Of a DNA stretch of 64,000 nucleotides, positions 9,124-18,080 are shown in pieces (the first letter of the stretch is position 1; every line of letters starts with the position of its first letter). Source of the DNA: DASSUW01 sp963789005 (lineage in GTDB: Bacteria > Actinomycetota > Thermoleophilia > Solirubrobacterales > Solirubrobacteraceae); assembly GCA_963789005.1 (NCBI GenBank), contig CAWBIZ010000005.1, forward strand, positions 248,001-312,000. Direction: 5' to 3'. The notes under the pieces were generated by a model. The model was not told the DNA's origin and searched no databases. It worked only from the letters and a program-made list of their open reading frames with translations. The translations under genes and the position numbers were made by a program.

Positions 9124-10197
9124 GTGAGCGCGTGCGACGACTGCCTGCGGCGCGCGGACCTCGTCGCTGCGCTGGCCGGCTGGCTCGACATCGAGTGGCG
9201 CAAGCGCGACGCGCCGTCGCGGGTGCTCGCGCTCGCCGACGACGTGCTGCTCGACGCCAGCGCGGACCTTCGGGTGCGGCGCCGGTATGACGGGTTCGAT
9301 GCCGGCGCGGCCCGCGAGCGGCTGCGGGACGCCGGCCTGCTGGCCGTCTGCCGCTGCGAGGAGGCGTATCCGCCGCCTCTGAGCGATCTCGCCGACCCGC
9401 CCGCGGTGCTGCACGTGGCCGGCGACCTCGCGTGCGTCGGGCTCCCCGACGCGGTCGCGATCGTCGGCGCGCGACGGGCGACGGACTACGGCCTCGCCGT
9501 CGCGCGCGACCTCGGTCGCGGCATCTCGAGCGCCGCGGTGAGCGTCGTGTCGGGGCTCGCCCTCGGGGTCGACTCGGCCGCGCACGCCGGGGCGCTGGAG
9601 GGCGCGGCGCCGCCGGTGGCCGTCCTCGCGGGCGGGGCCGAGCGGCCGTACCCGGCATCCAAGCGGCAGCTCTACGCGGCGGTGCGAGCGGCCGGGGCGG
9701 TGGTCTCGGAGATGCCGCCGGGCGTCGGGATCCACCGCTGGGCGTTCGTCGCCCGCAACCGCCTGATCGCCGCGCTCGCGCGCGCGACCGTGGTCGTCGA
9801 GGCCACCGAGCGCTCGGGGTCGCTCACGACGGCCGACTTCGCGGCCGAGCTCGGACGCACGGTCGCCGCCATCCCCGGCCGGGTCACCTGCGCGGGCGCC
9901 GCCGGCACCAACAACCTGATCCGCGACGGCGCCGTGCTCGTGCGCAACCTCGGCGACGCGCTCGACGCGCTGGCCGAGATCACGGGCGACAGCTACGCTC
10001 GCGGCCCGGCTGCCGGCCCGGAGCTCGACGAGGGCCTGCGCGAGATCCTCGAGGCGATCGGCGCGGGCCACTCCACGCTCTCGATGCTCGCCGCCACGGG
10101 CCTCCATCCCCGCGCCGTGCTCGCCGGCCTCGGGGAGCTCGAGTCCCTCGGCCTCGTCAGCCGCGGCTTCGGCGGCCGCTACCAGGTCGCGCTCTGA
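9124..10197 (+). CDS. dprA: DNA-processing protein DprA
   Basis: Cytoplasmic single-strand DNA-binding protein that loads RecA during natural transformation. 357 residues from GTG. Rossmann-like DprA core about 110-300 with VAIVGARRATDYG, SGLALGVDSAAHAGAL, LAGGAERPYPASKR and RSGSLTTADFAAELGR. The N-terminus carries CDDCLRRA, a CxxC pair. A C-terminal winged-helix (HSTLSMLAATGLHPRAVLA) follows. Together with comM this suggests DNA uptake or housekeeping recombination, though no competence pilus genes are in the window. Confidence 0.95.
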   Translation: MSACDDCLRRADLVAALAGWLDIEWRKRDAPSRVLALADDVLLDASADLRVRRRYDGFDAGAARERLRDAGLLAVCRCEEAYPPPLSDLADPPAVLHVAGDLACVGLPDAVAIVGARRATDYGLAVARDLGRGISSAAVSVVSGLALGVDSAAHAGALEGAAPPVAVLAGGAERPYPASKRQLYAAVRAAGAVVSEMPPGVGIHRWAFVARNRLIAALARATVVVEATERSGSLTTADFAAELGRTVAAIPGRVTCAGAAGTNNLIRDGAVLVRNLGDALDALAEITGDSYARGPAAGPELDEGLREILEAIGAGHSTLSMLAATGLHPRAVLAGLGELESLGLVSRGFGGRYQVAL

Positions 10198-10259
10198 CCC
10201 GCCGCAGCCGCATTGCCGGCAAGCGCGGCCGGCTCCGAGAGGTTTCTACTCTCAGACGC

Positions 10260-11093
10260 GTGCGGGTTCCTGCCGTTCTCTCGATCGCCGGCTCGGATTC
10301 GGGCGGTGGCGCCGGCATCCAGGCCGACCTGAAGGCGTTCGCCCGCTCGGGGGTTCACGGGATGACGGCGATCACCGCGTTGACCGCGCAGAACACCGTC
10401 GGCGTCACCGGCATCCACCCGGTGCCGGGCGAGTTCATCGTCGCGCAGGTGCGGGCGGTGGCCGAGGACATCGGGGTCGACGCGGTGAAGATCGGGATGC
10501 TGGGGACCGCCGAGATCGTCAAGGCGGTGTGCGAGGCGCTCGAGCTGCTCGATCCCGGCACGCCGATCGTCCTGGACCCCGTGATGGTCGCCGAGTCGGG
10601 TGCCGTGCTGCTCGACCAGCCCGCCCGCGCGGCGATCGTCGAGCAGCTGCTCCCGCGCGTCACGGTGATCACGCCGAACGTCCCCGAGGCCCGCGTGCTG
10701 GCCGGGGACGAGGACGACGACGTCGAGGAGCTCGCGCGGCGGCTGCACGCGCTCGGCCCAAGCGCGGTCGTGGTGACCGGCGGCCACCGCGAGCAGGCCA
10801 CGGACGTGTTCTTCGACGGCGACGCCATTCACCTGATCCCCGGCGAGCGGCACCCCGACGGGGCGGCGCACGGGTCGGGCTGCACCCACTCGTCGGCGCT
10901 CGCCGCCCACCTCGCGCTCGGCCACACGCCGCTGGAGGCCGCACGCGCCGCGAAGCGGATCGCCGGCGAGGCCGTGGCTTCCGGGATCCGCGACCTCGGA
11001 GCCGGTCCGGGGCCCGTCGACGTCTTCGACCTGACCAGCCGGGCCGCTTCAGGCGCCGACACACCGCGGGCAGCCGCAGGTCCTCTGCCATAA
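10260..11093 (+). CDS. thiD: Hydroxymethylpyrimidine/phosphomethylpyrimidine kinase
   Basis: Ribokinase-like enzyme phosphorylating HMP and HMP-P in thiamine synthesis. 277 residues from GTG 10260, reading VRVPAVLSIAGSDSGGGAGI, the hallmark ThiD opening. Further motifs: QADLKAFARSGVHGMTAITA, VKIGMLGT, LDPVMVAESG, ITPNVPEA, and the anion hole with catalytic region AAHGSGCTHSSALAAHLALG. No other thiamine genes are close. It is the last recognisable member of the run starting at ffh. Confidence 0.95.
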   Translation: MRVPAVLSIAGSDSGGGAGIQADLKAFARSGVHGMTAITALTAQNTVGVTGIHPVPGEFIVAQVRAVAEDIGVDAVKIGMLGTAEIVKAVCEALELLDPGTPIVLDPVMVAESGAVLLDQPARAAIVEQLLPRVTVITPNVPEARVLAGDEDDDVEELARRLHALGPSAVVVTGGHREQATDVFFDGDAIHLIPGERHPDGAAHGSGCTHSSALAAHLALGHTPLEAARAAKRIAGEAVASGIRDLGAGPGPVDVFDLTSRAASGADTPRAAAGPLP

Positions 11094-11104
11094 TCGCCCG
11101 CGGG

Positions 11105-11383
11105 ATGAAGTTCCTCCGCATGCGTCCGGGCCATGGCGAGCAGCTGATCGCCGAAGGCGACCCCGAGGTCGCCGAGGAGCACGACGCGCTCGTCGAGGAG
11201 TTCCGGCGCCAGCTCGACCTCGGGATGTGGGCGGCCGTGCCGCTGACGACCGAGACCGGCCGGCGCGAGGCGGAGATGATCGCGTCGTTCGAGCAGGTCC
11301 CGGCCGGCACCGACCGGGTCATCTTCTTCCCGCGCGCCGCGGGCGGGTCCGGCGAGGCGCGCACGGCGAGCGGCGCCGCTTGA
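11105..11383 (+). CDS. Uncharacterised small protein (92 aa)
   Basis: I do not recognise this protein. ATG 11105 gives 92 residues beginning MKFLRMRPGHGEQLIAEGDP, mostly helical and charged, with no signal peptide, membrane segment or cysteine. It lies 11 bp after thiD and 16 bp before the next gene, so it is probably co-transcribed. Codon use and GC match the neighbours, which supports a real gene. Confidence 0.62.
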   Translation: MKFLRMRPGHGEQLIAEGDPEVAEEHDALVEEFRRQLDLGMWAAVPLTTETGRREAEMIASFEQVPAGTDRVIFFPRAAGGSGEARTASGAA

Positions 11384-11399
11384 GCGCGAGGGCCACCGC

Positions 11400-12071
11400 G
11401 TGATCTTCGCGCTCTGCGCCACCGCCATCGTCATCATCGCGCTGCTGTCCGAGATCGCGTGGCCGTACATCGAGCGCCGGCTCGAGGCGCGGCACGCCCG
11501 CCGCGAGGCGCGCAAGCGCGGCGTGGCGGCGCCGTACGACCCCGGCCGCGAGCGGCGCGCCGAGCAGCGCGCCCGCGAGCTGCTGAAGTCGTGTGTGAAC
11601 GAGGACGAGTGGGCGATGTACCGCGACCTCGGGCTGATCCGCGTCTGGGGCGGTCAGGCCGGGCTGCCCGCCGACACCGCGCGCGACCTGCGCGGCCTCC
11701 CGTACGCATACCTGATCTACCCGCACAAGCCGATCGTGGCCTACCTGCCGATGACCGGCCAGCTGCTGAACGAGTACTGCGTCGAGTTCCCCGACGAGAC
11801 GCGCCCCTACGGCTCCGCCCGCCTGCCCGACTCCGACGACGTGCTCGCCAAGTGGATGGCGCTGAAGGGCGACGAGCGGCGGCTGATCTCGGAGGCCAAC
11901 CTGCACCTGCCGGGCCGCCAGGTCGACCCCAAGCAGGTCCAGCGCGACATCTGGCGCCTCGGTCGCTGGGAGCGCGAGCGCCTCGAGCGCCGCGCCGGCG
12001 GCGGCACGGCCCCCACCGACCCCTCGCCGCCGACGGCCAGGCCCAACAACCCCGGGCCGCTCGGCCTGTGA
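11400..12071 (+). CDS. Uncharacterised protein with N-terminal membrane anchor
   Basis: I do not recognise the family. 223 residues from GTG. Residues 2-22 (IFALCATAIVIIALLSEIAW) form one membrane segment, followed by a strongly basic helix (RRLEARHARREARKRG) and a soluble domain with YRDLGLIRVWGGQAG and YAYLIYPHKPIVAYLP. The end is Pro-rich. Positive charges after the first segment suggest the soluble part faces the cytoplasm. Its stop overlaps the ilvD start as GTGA, so it is translationally coupled to ilvD. Confidence 0.72.
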   Translation: MIFALCATAIVIIALLSEIAWPYIERRLEARHARREARKRGVAAPYDPGRERRAEQRARELLKSCVNEDEWAMYRDLGLIRVWGGQAGLPADTARDLRGLPYAYLIYPHKPIVAYLPMTGQLLNEYCVEFPDETRPYGSARLPDSDDVLAKWMALKGDERRLISEANLHLPGRQVDPKQVQRDIWRLGRWERERLERRAGGGTAPTDPSPPTARPNNPGPLGL

Positions 12072-13771
12072 CGGCGCTCGACGAGCGCCAGGCCAACCCG
12101 GGCCTGGATCCCAAGCACAACTCCCGCGCCCTCACCGAAGGGCCGCCGCGCGCGGCCGCCCGCGCCTACCTGAAGGGCATCGGCTTCGGCGACGACGACC
12201 TCGCCAAGCCGATCGTCGGCGTCGCCTCCACCTGGACGGAGACGATGCCGTGCAACTTCAACCACCGGGCGCTCGCCGCGAAGGTCAAGGAGGGGATCCG
12301 CGCGGCCGGCGGCACGCCGATGGAGTTCAACACGATCGCGATCTCCGACGGCATCACGATGGGCACGTCCGGCATGAAGACGAGCCTCGTGAGCCGTGAG
12401 GTGATCGCCGACTCGATCGAGCTCGTCGCCCTCGGCCACCTGTTCGACGCCGTGGTCGCGCTCTCGGGCTGCGACAAGACGATCCCCGGCACCGTGATGG
12501 CGCTCGCCCGGCTCGACCTCCCCGGCCTGATGCTGTACAGCGGCTCGATCCCGCCCGGCCGCCACAACGGCCAGGACGTGACGATCCAGGAGGTGTTCGA
12601 GGCGATCGGCGCGCACGCGGCCGGCAAGATCACCGAGGAGGAGCTGATCGCGCTGGAGAACGTCGCCAGCCCCGGCGCCGGCGCCTGCGGAGGCCAGTTC
12701 ACCGCCAACACGATGGCGATGGCCTTCCAGGTGCTCGGCATCTCGCCGATGGGCCCGAGCGATGTCCCCGCGCAGGACCAGAGCAAGGCGCAGGCGGCCT
12801 ACGACGCGGGCGTGCTCGTGATGGACGTGCTGCGCCGCAGCCAGCGGCCGAGCGACATCCTCACGCGCGAGGCGTTCGAGAACAGCATCGCCGCCGTCGC
12901 CATGAGCGGCGGCTCGACGAACGCCGTGCTGCACCTGCTCGCGGTCGCGCGCGAGGCCGGCGTGCCGCTCTCGATCGACGACTTCGACCGCATCGCCGCC
13001 GCCACGCCGCTGCTGTGCGACCTCAAGCCCGGCGGGCGCTACGTGGCGACCGACATGCACGCCGCCGGTGGCACGGCCGTGGTCGCCGCCCGCCTGCTGG
13101 AGGCCGGCAAGCTCCACGAAGCCCCGATCACCGTGACCGGCAAGACGATCGGCGAGCACGCCCGCGCAGCGGAGGAAACGCCCGGCCAGCAGGTCGTCCG
13201 CCCGCTCGCCGACCCGCTCAAGGCCACCGGCGGGCTCGCGATCCTGCGCGGCAACCTCGCCCCCGAGGGCTCGGTGGTCAAGCTCTCCGGCCACGAGCGG
13301 GTCCACCACCGCGGCCCGGCGCGGGTGTTCGACGGCGAGGAGGCGGCGATGGCGGCCGTCACGCGCCGCGAGATCCTGCCCGGCGACGTCGTCGTGATCC
13401 GCAACGAGGGCCCCGCCGGCGGACCGGGCATGCGCGAGATGCTCGCGGTCACGGCGGCGCTCGTGGGGGAGGGGCTCGGCAACGAGGTCGCGCTGCTCAC
13501 CGACGGGCGCTTCTCGGGCGCCACGCGCGGGTTCATGGCCGGCCACATCGCTCCCGAGGCCGTGCACGGCGGCCCGATCGCGGCGGTCGAGAACGGCGAC
13601 GTCATCACGATCGACGTGACCAACCGCCGCATCGACGTCGAGCTCTCCGACGAGGAGATCGCCCGCCGGCTCGAGGGCTACGAGCCGCCCGCGCCGGCGG
13701 CCGCCGGCGGCGTGCTCGCCAAGTACGCGAAGCTGGTCTCGAGCGCCTCCGAAGGCGCGATCACGCGCTGA
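12068..13771 (+). CDS. ilvD: Dihydroxy-acid dehydratase
   Basis: Fe-S enzyme converting 2,3-dihydroxy-acids to 2-keto acids in valine and isoleucine synthesis. 567 residues from GTG 12068. Cluster-ligand cysteines are visible in TMPCNFN, LSGCDKTIPG and GAGACGGQFTANTM. The C-terminal swivelling domain has RNEGPAGGPGMREML and LLTDGRFSGATRGFMAGHI. No other branched-chain genes are adjacent. Its 3' end overlaps the convergent hydrolase gene by 11 bp. Confidence 0.96.
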   Translation: MTALDERQANPGLDPKHNSRALTEGPPRAAARAYLKGIGFGDDDLAKPIVGVASTWTETMPCNFNHRALAAKVKEGIRAAGGTPMEFNTIAISDGITMGTSGMKTSLVSREVIADSIELVALGHLFDAVVALSGCDKTIPGTVMALARLDLPGLMLYSGSIPPGRHNGQDVTIQEVFEAIGAHAAGKITEEELIALENVASPGAGACGGQFTANTMAMAFQVLGISPMGPSDVPAQDQSKAQAAYDAGVLVMDVLRRSQRPSDILTREAFENSIAAVAMSGGSTNAVLHLLAVAREAGVPLSIDDFDRIAAATPLLCDLKPGGRYVATDMHAAGGTAVVAARLLEAGKLHEAPITVTGKTIGEHARAAEETPGQQVVRPLADPLKATGGLAILRGNLAPEGSVVKLSGHERVHHRGPARVFDGEEAAMAAVTRREILPGDVVVIRNEGPAGGPGMREMLAVTAALVGEGLGNEVALLTDGRFSGATRGFMAGHIAPEAVHGGPIAAVENGDVITIDVTNRRIDVELSDEEIARRLEGYEPPAPAAAGGVLAKYAKLVSSASEGAITR

Positions 13772-14738
13772 CGCCCTCCACGCCGCGCTCCGGCTCGCGC
13801 TCGCCGGCGATGAACCCGGTGAGCAGCTCGTTGAAGCGGCTGGGGCGCTCGAGCATCGGCAGGTGCCCGGTGTCGTCGAAGATCACGCTGCGGGCGTTCT
13901 CCCCGATCAGGTGCTCGTACATCTCGGCGTCGTCGACCGGCACGAGGATGTCGTTGCGCCCCCACACGATCAGCACGGGGATCTCGATCCGCTCCAGGTT
14001 GTCGCGGAACGAGTGGCGCATCAGCGCGTCGAAGGCCGGGATGAAGCCGGGCGCGTTGGCGCCGCGCACGAGCTCGATCGCCAGCGGCACCGACAGGCGC
14101 TCGGGATAGCGGACGACGATCTGCAGGGCGGCCCGGCGCAGCCGCGGGCGCGTGACGGCGATCTCCGCCCGCACGCCGGTCCGCGCCGTGAGCACGGCCC
14201 ACACGCGCGCGCCGGCCAGCAGCGGCTCGCGCACGAGGTACTCGGTCGACAGCCCGGCCGCAGCCACCAGCACGAGCTTCGACACGCGCGTGGGGAACGT
14301 GACGGCGAGCTCAGCGCCCACGAACCCGCCCATCGAGTTCCCCACCACCAGCGGATCCTCGAGCCCCAGCTCGCGGCACACCACGTCGACCGTGCGCGCG
14401 AGGCCGGGGATCGAGAGCTTCCCGGCCGGCATCTCCGACTGGCCGAAGCCCGGCAGGTCGATCGCCACGACCCGATGCGTGCCCATGAAGGCCGGCAGGT
14501 TCAGGAGCCAGTTCTGCCAGATCCCGCCGAGGCCGTGCAGGAACAGCAACGGCGGGCCGTCCCCGCCGCTGTCGACCACGACGACGTCGCCGCCGTCGAC
14601 CCGGATCCGGCGGGTGAGGGCGGGCCAGTCGACCTGCATCCACTGCGCGTCGTCCCCGTCCGCATACGTGGGGTCCGGCCCCGGCCGCAGGATGCCGTTG
14701 CGGGCCCGTTCGAAGGTATCGCGGTACACGCTCGGCAC
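13761..14738 (-). CDS. Alpha/beta hydrolase
   Basis: Alpha/beta-hydrolase-fold enzyme, 325 residues. HG oxyanion motif in PPLLFLHGLGGIWQNWL, nucleophile elbow GNSMGG, acidic residue region VLIVWGRNDILVPVDDAE and catalytic His in FDDTGHLPMLERP. About 55 N-terminal residues precede the fold and may form a cap or anchor (no clear signal peptide). The substrate is not apparent; esterases, C-C hydrolases and haloperoxidase-like enzymes share these motifs. Convergent with ilvD and divergent from the acyltransferase with only 19 bp between starts. Confidence 0.85.
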   Translation of the reverse strand: MPSVYRDTFERARNGILRPGPDPTYADGDDAQWMQVDWPALTRRIRVDGGDVVVVDSGGDGPPLLFLHGLGGIWQNWLLNLPAFMGTHRVVAIDLPGFGQSEMPAGKLSIPGLARTVDVVCRELGLEDPLVVGNSMGGFVGAELAVTFPTRVSKLVLVAAAGLSTEYLVREPLLAGARVWAVLTARTGVRAEIAVTRPRLRRAALQIVVRYPERLSVPLAIELVRGANAPGFIPAFDALMRHSFRDNLERIEIPVLIVWGRNDILVPVDDAEMYEHLIGENARSVIFDDTGHLPMLERPSRFNELLTGFIAGEREPERGVEGVSA

Positions 14739-14757
14739 GGCGCTCTAGGTTAAAGCG

Positions 14758-15618
14758 ATGAGCGAGCTCCCCGCGCTGCCCGCCGCCCAGCCCACGGACG
14801 ACGGGCGAGCGCTGCTGCCCGCGATCGAGCCCGACCGCCAGGTCACGGACTGGGGGCGCTCGGAGCGCGTCGAGGGGCTGATCGACGCGACGCTCTACGA
14901 CTTCCTCTACCACTACTGGTTCCGCTGCGAGGTCGAGGGCGTCGAGCACGTCCCGGCCACCGGCGGCGCCTTGCTGGTCTCCAACCACGCCGGGGCGCTG
15001 CCCCCGGACGCGGCGATGATCGCCAAGGCGATCAAGGAGGAGCACTCCCGGCCGCGCCCGCTTCACCTCACCGTCGAGCACTTCTTCAAGGGCTACCCCG
15101 GGCTCGCGATGCTCGTGAACAAGCTCGGCGGCGTCCCCGCCCACCCGGCCAACGTCCACCGCCTGCTCGACGACGAGCAGCAGCTCGTGCTCGTCTTCCC
15201 CGAGGGCCGCAAGGGGAGCGAGAAGCTCTACAAGGACCGCTACCGGCTGCGGCGGTTCGGGCGCGGCGGCTTCGTCGAGGCGGCGATGCGCGCCAGGACG
15301 CCGATCGTCCCGATCGCCGTGCTCGGGGCCGAGGAGGCGATGCCGACGTTCGCCCAGATCGGCCTGCTCCAGCGGCTCACCAAGCTCATCTACTTCCCCG
15401 TGACGCCGCTGTTCCCGCACCTCGGGCTGCTCGGCGCGGCCTACCTGCCGGCCAAGTTCCGCATCCGCTTCCTCGAGCCGATCCCGACCGACCAGTGGGG
15501 CGAGGCGCCGTGGGACGACAAGGGCCTCGTGCAGACGGTCGCCGAGGACGTGCGCGCGCGGATCCAGGACGAGCTCGTCGACCTCGTGTCGCACCGGCGG
15601 TCGGTGTGGCTGGGATGA
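14758..15618 (+). CDS. PlsC-like phospholipid/glycerol acyltransferase
   Basis: Membrane-associated acyltransferase of the LPLAT family (286 residues). The catalytic box reads SNHAGALPPDAAMI (a variant of NHxxxxD with one extra residue), and the acyl-acceptor box is VFPEGRKGSEK. Further conserved parts: TPIVPIAVLGAEEAM and KFRIRFLEPI. The unusual His-Asp spacing is typical of the subgroup near NAD-epimerase genes in actinobacteria. ATGA overlap with the next gene indicates a two-gene operon, probably lipid or cell-envelope related. Confidence 0.85.
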   Translation: MSELPALPAAQPTDDGRALLPAIEPDRQVTDWGRSERVEGLIDATLYDFLYHYWFRCEVEGVEHVPATGGALLVSNHAGALPPDAAMIAKAIKEEHSRPRPLHLTVEHFFKGYPGLAMLVNKLGGVPAHPANVHRLLDDEQQLVLVFPEGRKGSEKLYKDRYRLRRFGRGGFVEAAMRARTPIVPIAVLGAEEAMPTFAQIGLLQRLTKLIYFPVTPLFPHLGLLGAAYLPAKFRIRFLEPIPTDQWGEAPWDDKGLVQTVAEDVRARIQDELVDLVSHRRSVWLG

Positions 15619-16661
15619 CGTCGCGGCGAATCCTCGTCACCGGCATCTCCACGCTGTGGGGCGGCCGGCTGGCGCAGGCGCTCGAGCGCGAGCCCGGGGT
15701 GGAAGCGATCATCGGCGTCAGCCACGACGACCCGACGTGCGAGCTGGAGCGCACCGAGTTCGTCCGCGTCGGGCTCCAGCACGCGCTGCTGCGGCGGATC
15801 GTGCACGCCGCCGACATCGACACGGTGATCGACTCGCGGCTGGTCGTCGACTCGCTGCACGCGAGCGCCCGTGCGGCCCACGAGGCCAACGTGATCGGCA
15901 CGATGAACATCCTCGCCGCCTGCGGCGGGCCGGACTCGCCGGTGCGCAAGGTCGTCTTCAAGTCCTCTGCCCACTACTACGGCTGCGAGCGCGACGACCC
16001 GGCCTTCTTCACCGAGGCGATGCAGCGCCCGCACCCGCCGCGCACGCGCCTGGAGGCGGACATCGTGGAGGCCGAGAAGGCTGTCGAGGGCTTCGCGCGT
16101 CGCAACCCGGACGTGACCGTGACCGTGCTGCGGTTCGCCAACTCGCTCGGGCCGGGGCTCGACACGACGCACACCCGGTTGTTCGCCCTGCCGGCCGTGC
16201 CGTGCATCCTCGGCTTCGACCCGCGCTACCAGTTCATCCACGAGGACGACCTCGTCGGCGCACTGCGCTTCGCCGTCGAGCACGAGCTGCCCGGCGTCTA
16301 CAACGCCGCCGGCGACGGCGTGCTCGCGCTCTCGGAGGTGTGCTCGCTGCTCGGCCGCCCGCCCGCGCCGATCCTGCCGCCCTGGGGCGCCTCGCTGGCC
16401 GCCGCCGGGCTGCGCCGCGTAGGCGTCCGGGTGCCGGGCGAGGTGCTCAACCAGCTCAGATACGGGCGCGGCTTGGACAACCGCGCGCTCAAGGGCGCGG
16501 GCTTCGGCTTCGGCTTCACCAGCCGCGAGACGGTGCTCCGGTACGCCGAGGCGCAGCGGGCGAGGCCGCTGCTCGAGGGCACCGGCGGCTACCGCTACGA
16601 GCGCGAGGTGGAGGAGTTCCTGCGCTGGAGCCCGAATGTCAGGCGCAAGGGCACGGTGTAA
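15615..16661 (+). CDS. NAD-dependent epimerase/dehydratase family protein
   Basis: Extended SDR protein (348 residues) starting MTSRRILVTGISTLWGGRLA, a Rossmann TGxxxxxG motif. Instead of the classical YxxxK, the region around 118-125 reads FKSSAHYYGCERDD, with SS and Y present. RFANSLGPGLDTT and FIHEDDLVGALRF match the substrate domain of UDP-sugar epimerase-like proteins. It overlaps the acyltransferase by 4 bp. The pairing suggests a lipid-linked or membrane-lipid modification, but the substrate is unknown. Confidence 0.8.
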   Translation: MTSRRILVTGISTLWGGRLAQALEREPGVEAIIGVSHDDPTCELERTEFVRVGLQHALLRRIVHAADIDTVIDSRLVVDSLHASARAAHEANVIGTMNILAACGGPDSPVRKVVFKSSAHYYGCERDDPAFFTEAMQRPHPPRTRLEADIVEAEKAVEGFARRNPDVTVTVLRFANSLGPGLDTTHTRLFALPAVPCILGFDPRYQFIHEDDLVGALRFAVEHELPGVYNAAGDGVLALSEVCSLLGRPPAPILPPWGASLAAAGLRRVGVRVPGEVLNQLRYGRGLDNRALKGAGFGFGFTSRETVLRYAEAQRARPLLEGTGGYRYEREVEEFLRWSPNVRRKGTV

Positions 16662-16767
16662 CGCCAGCTTAATTTCAGGGGTAGTTGCAGTCCGCGCCGT
16701 CTCCTACCCTGTAATCAAGGCGCTCGCGCGAGCTTGCGAGTGCGAGTAAGCCGCATTCTCAATCCCC

Positions 16768-17805
16768 GTGCCTCGCCGTCTCCTCGCCGTCCTCACTCTC
16801 GCGATCGCCGTGCTCCTCGTGGGCGCGGGAAGCCTGTACGCGTTCGACCGCCAGGTCACGAAGAAGATCGCCGAGGGTGTGAGCGTAAACGGCGTCGACG
16901 TCGGCGGCCTCGAGCCCGAGCGCGCCCGCGCCAAGCTGCAGGCCGCGATCGTCGAGCCGCTCACCCGGCCCGTGACCGTGCGCCACAAGGGCCGGCGCTT
17001 CCGGCTGACGGCCGAGCAGGCGTCGATCGCGGTCGACGTCGACGGCTCGGTCGACCGCGCGATGGCCGCGTCGACCGACGGCAACGTCTTCACGCGCACC
17101 TGGCGCGAGGTCCGCGGCGAGGCGCTCGACACCGAGGTCGAGGCCAAGGTGGCGTGGGACAGCGCCGCCGTCCGCCGGCTCGTCAGCCGCGTCAAGAAGA
17201 AGGTCACGGTCGAGCCGCGCGACGCATCGCTCGACCTCGAGTCCGGCCAGGTCGAGCCGGTCGCCTCGCGCGACGGGCTGGCCGTCAAGCGCGGCCTGCG
17301 GCGCGAGATCGAGCGCGAGCTGCTCGACATGGGCCGGCGCCGGATGGTGCGCCTGCGCACCAAGGTCGTCGAGCCGAAGGTCACGACCGCGGCCCTGGCC
17401 AAGAAGTATCCGGCCGTCCTGATCGTCAACCGCGGGTCGTTCTCGCTCTCGTTCTACAAGGACCTCAAGCTCGCCAAGACCTACGGGATCGCCGTCGGCC
17501 AGGTGGGCCTCGAGACGCCCGCGGGGCTCTACAGCATCCAGAACAAGGCCGTGAACCCGGCGTGGAGCGTCCCCAACTCGGACTGGGCGGGCGACCTCGC
17601 GGGCACCGTCGTCCCCGGCGGCACGCCTCAGAATCCGCTGAAGGCCCGCTGGATGGGCATCTACGACGGCGCCGGCATCCACGGCACCGACGCCTCGGGC
17701 TCGATCGGCACCGCCGCCTCCCACGGGTGCATCCGCATGCGGATCCCCGAGGTGATCGAGCTCTACGACCAGGTTCCGGTCGGCGCGCCCGTCTACATCG
17801 CCTAG
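16768..17805 (+). CDS. L,D-transpeptidase (YkuD family) with peptidoglycan-binding domain
   Basis: Cell-wall cross-linking enzyme forming 3-3 bonds in peptidoglycan, or attaching proteins to it. 345 residues from GTG. Membrane segment or uncleaved signal at about 5-26 (LLAVLTLAIAVLLVGAGSLY); PG_binding_4-like domain about 35-200 (GVSVNGVDVGGLEPERA); YkuD catalytic domain about 215-345 with GIHGTDASGSIGTAASHGCIRM, which contains the HxxS..SHGCxR Cys catalytic motif. The 106 bp upstream are less GC-rich and likely hold its promoter; a palindrome CTCGCGCGAG lies there. Confidence 0.93.
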   Translation: MPRRLLAVLTLAIAVLLVGAGSLYAFDRQVTKKIAEGVSVNGVDVGGLEPERARAKLQAAIVEPLTRPVTVRHKGRRFRLTAEQASIAVDVDGSVDRAMAASTDGNVFTRTWREVRGEALDTEVEAKVAWDSAAVRRLVSRVKKKVTVEPRDASLDLESGQVEPVASRDGLAVKRGLRREIERELLDMGRRRMVRLRTKVVEPKVTTAALAKKYPAVLIVNRGSFSLSFYKDLKLAKTYGIAVGQVGLETPAGLYSIQNKAVNPAWSVPNSDWAGDLAGTVVPGGTPQNPLKARWMGIYDGAGIHGTDASGSIGTAASHGCIRMRIPEVIELYDQVPVGAPVYIA

Positions 17806-18080
17806 CGCGGCGCGATCTCGTCGACCGGCACCTCGTGCCACCCGCCATGCAGCAAGGAGGCGTGATGGTCGGAGTGGCGAAAACAGAGGGCGCCGATGAA
17901 CACTCCTGGCCGCACCTCCTTGCGCATCACCGCGTACCACATGGTGGTCGCGTCGCGCGTGCCCTGGATCGGGTGCCACGGACGCGGCGGCGGCGCGTCC
18001 GACGGCGCGAGGCCCGCCTCCACGAGCTGGCGCTGGGTCGCCACCTGACCCGTGGAGGTGTCGATGAAGAAGACCGCCAC
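17802..18080 (-). CDS. Uncharacterised small protein
   Basis: I do not recognise the family. From GTG 18080 the product is 92 residues: VAVFFIDTSTGQVATQRQL, then PRPWHPIQGTRDATTMWYAV, ending HGGWHEVPVDEIAPR, with no signal peptide. Its stop overlaps that of the L,D-transpeptidase gene by 4 bp (convergent), and its 5' end overlaps the xerD start region by about 17 bp (divergent), so the start is uncertain; GTG 18044 (80 residues) would avoid the overlap. Conserved-looking Trp, His and Cys residues argue that it is real. Confidence 0.55.
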   Translation of the reverse strand: MAVFFIDTSTGQVATQRQLVEAGLAPSDAPPPRPWHPIQGTRDATTMWYAVMRKEVRPGVFIGALCFRHSDHHASLLHGGWHEVPVDEIAPR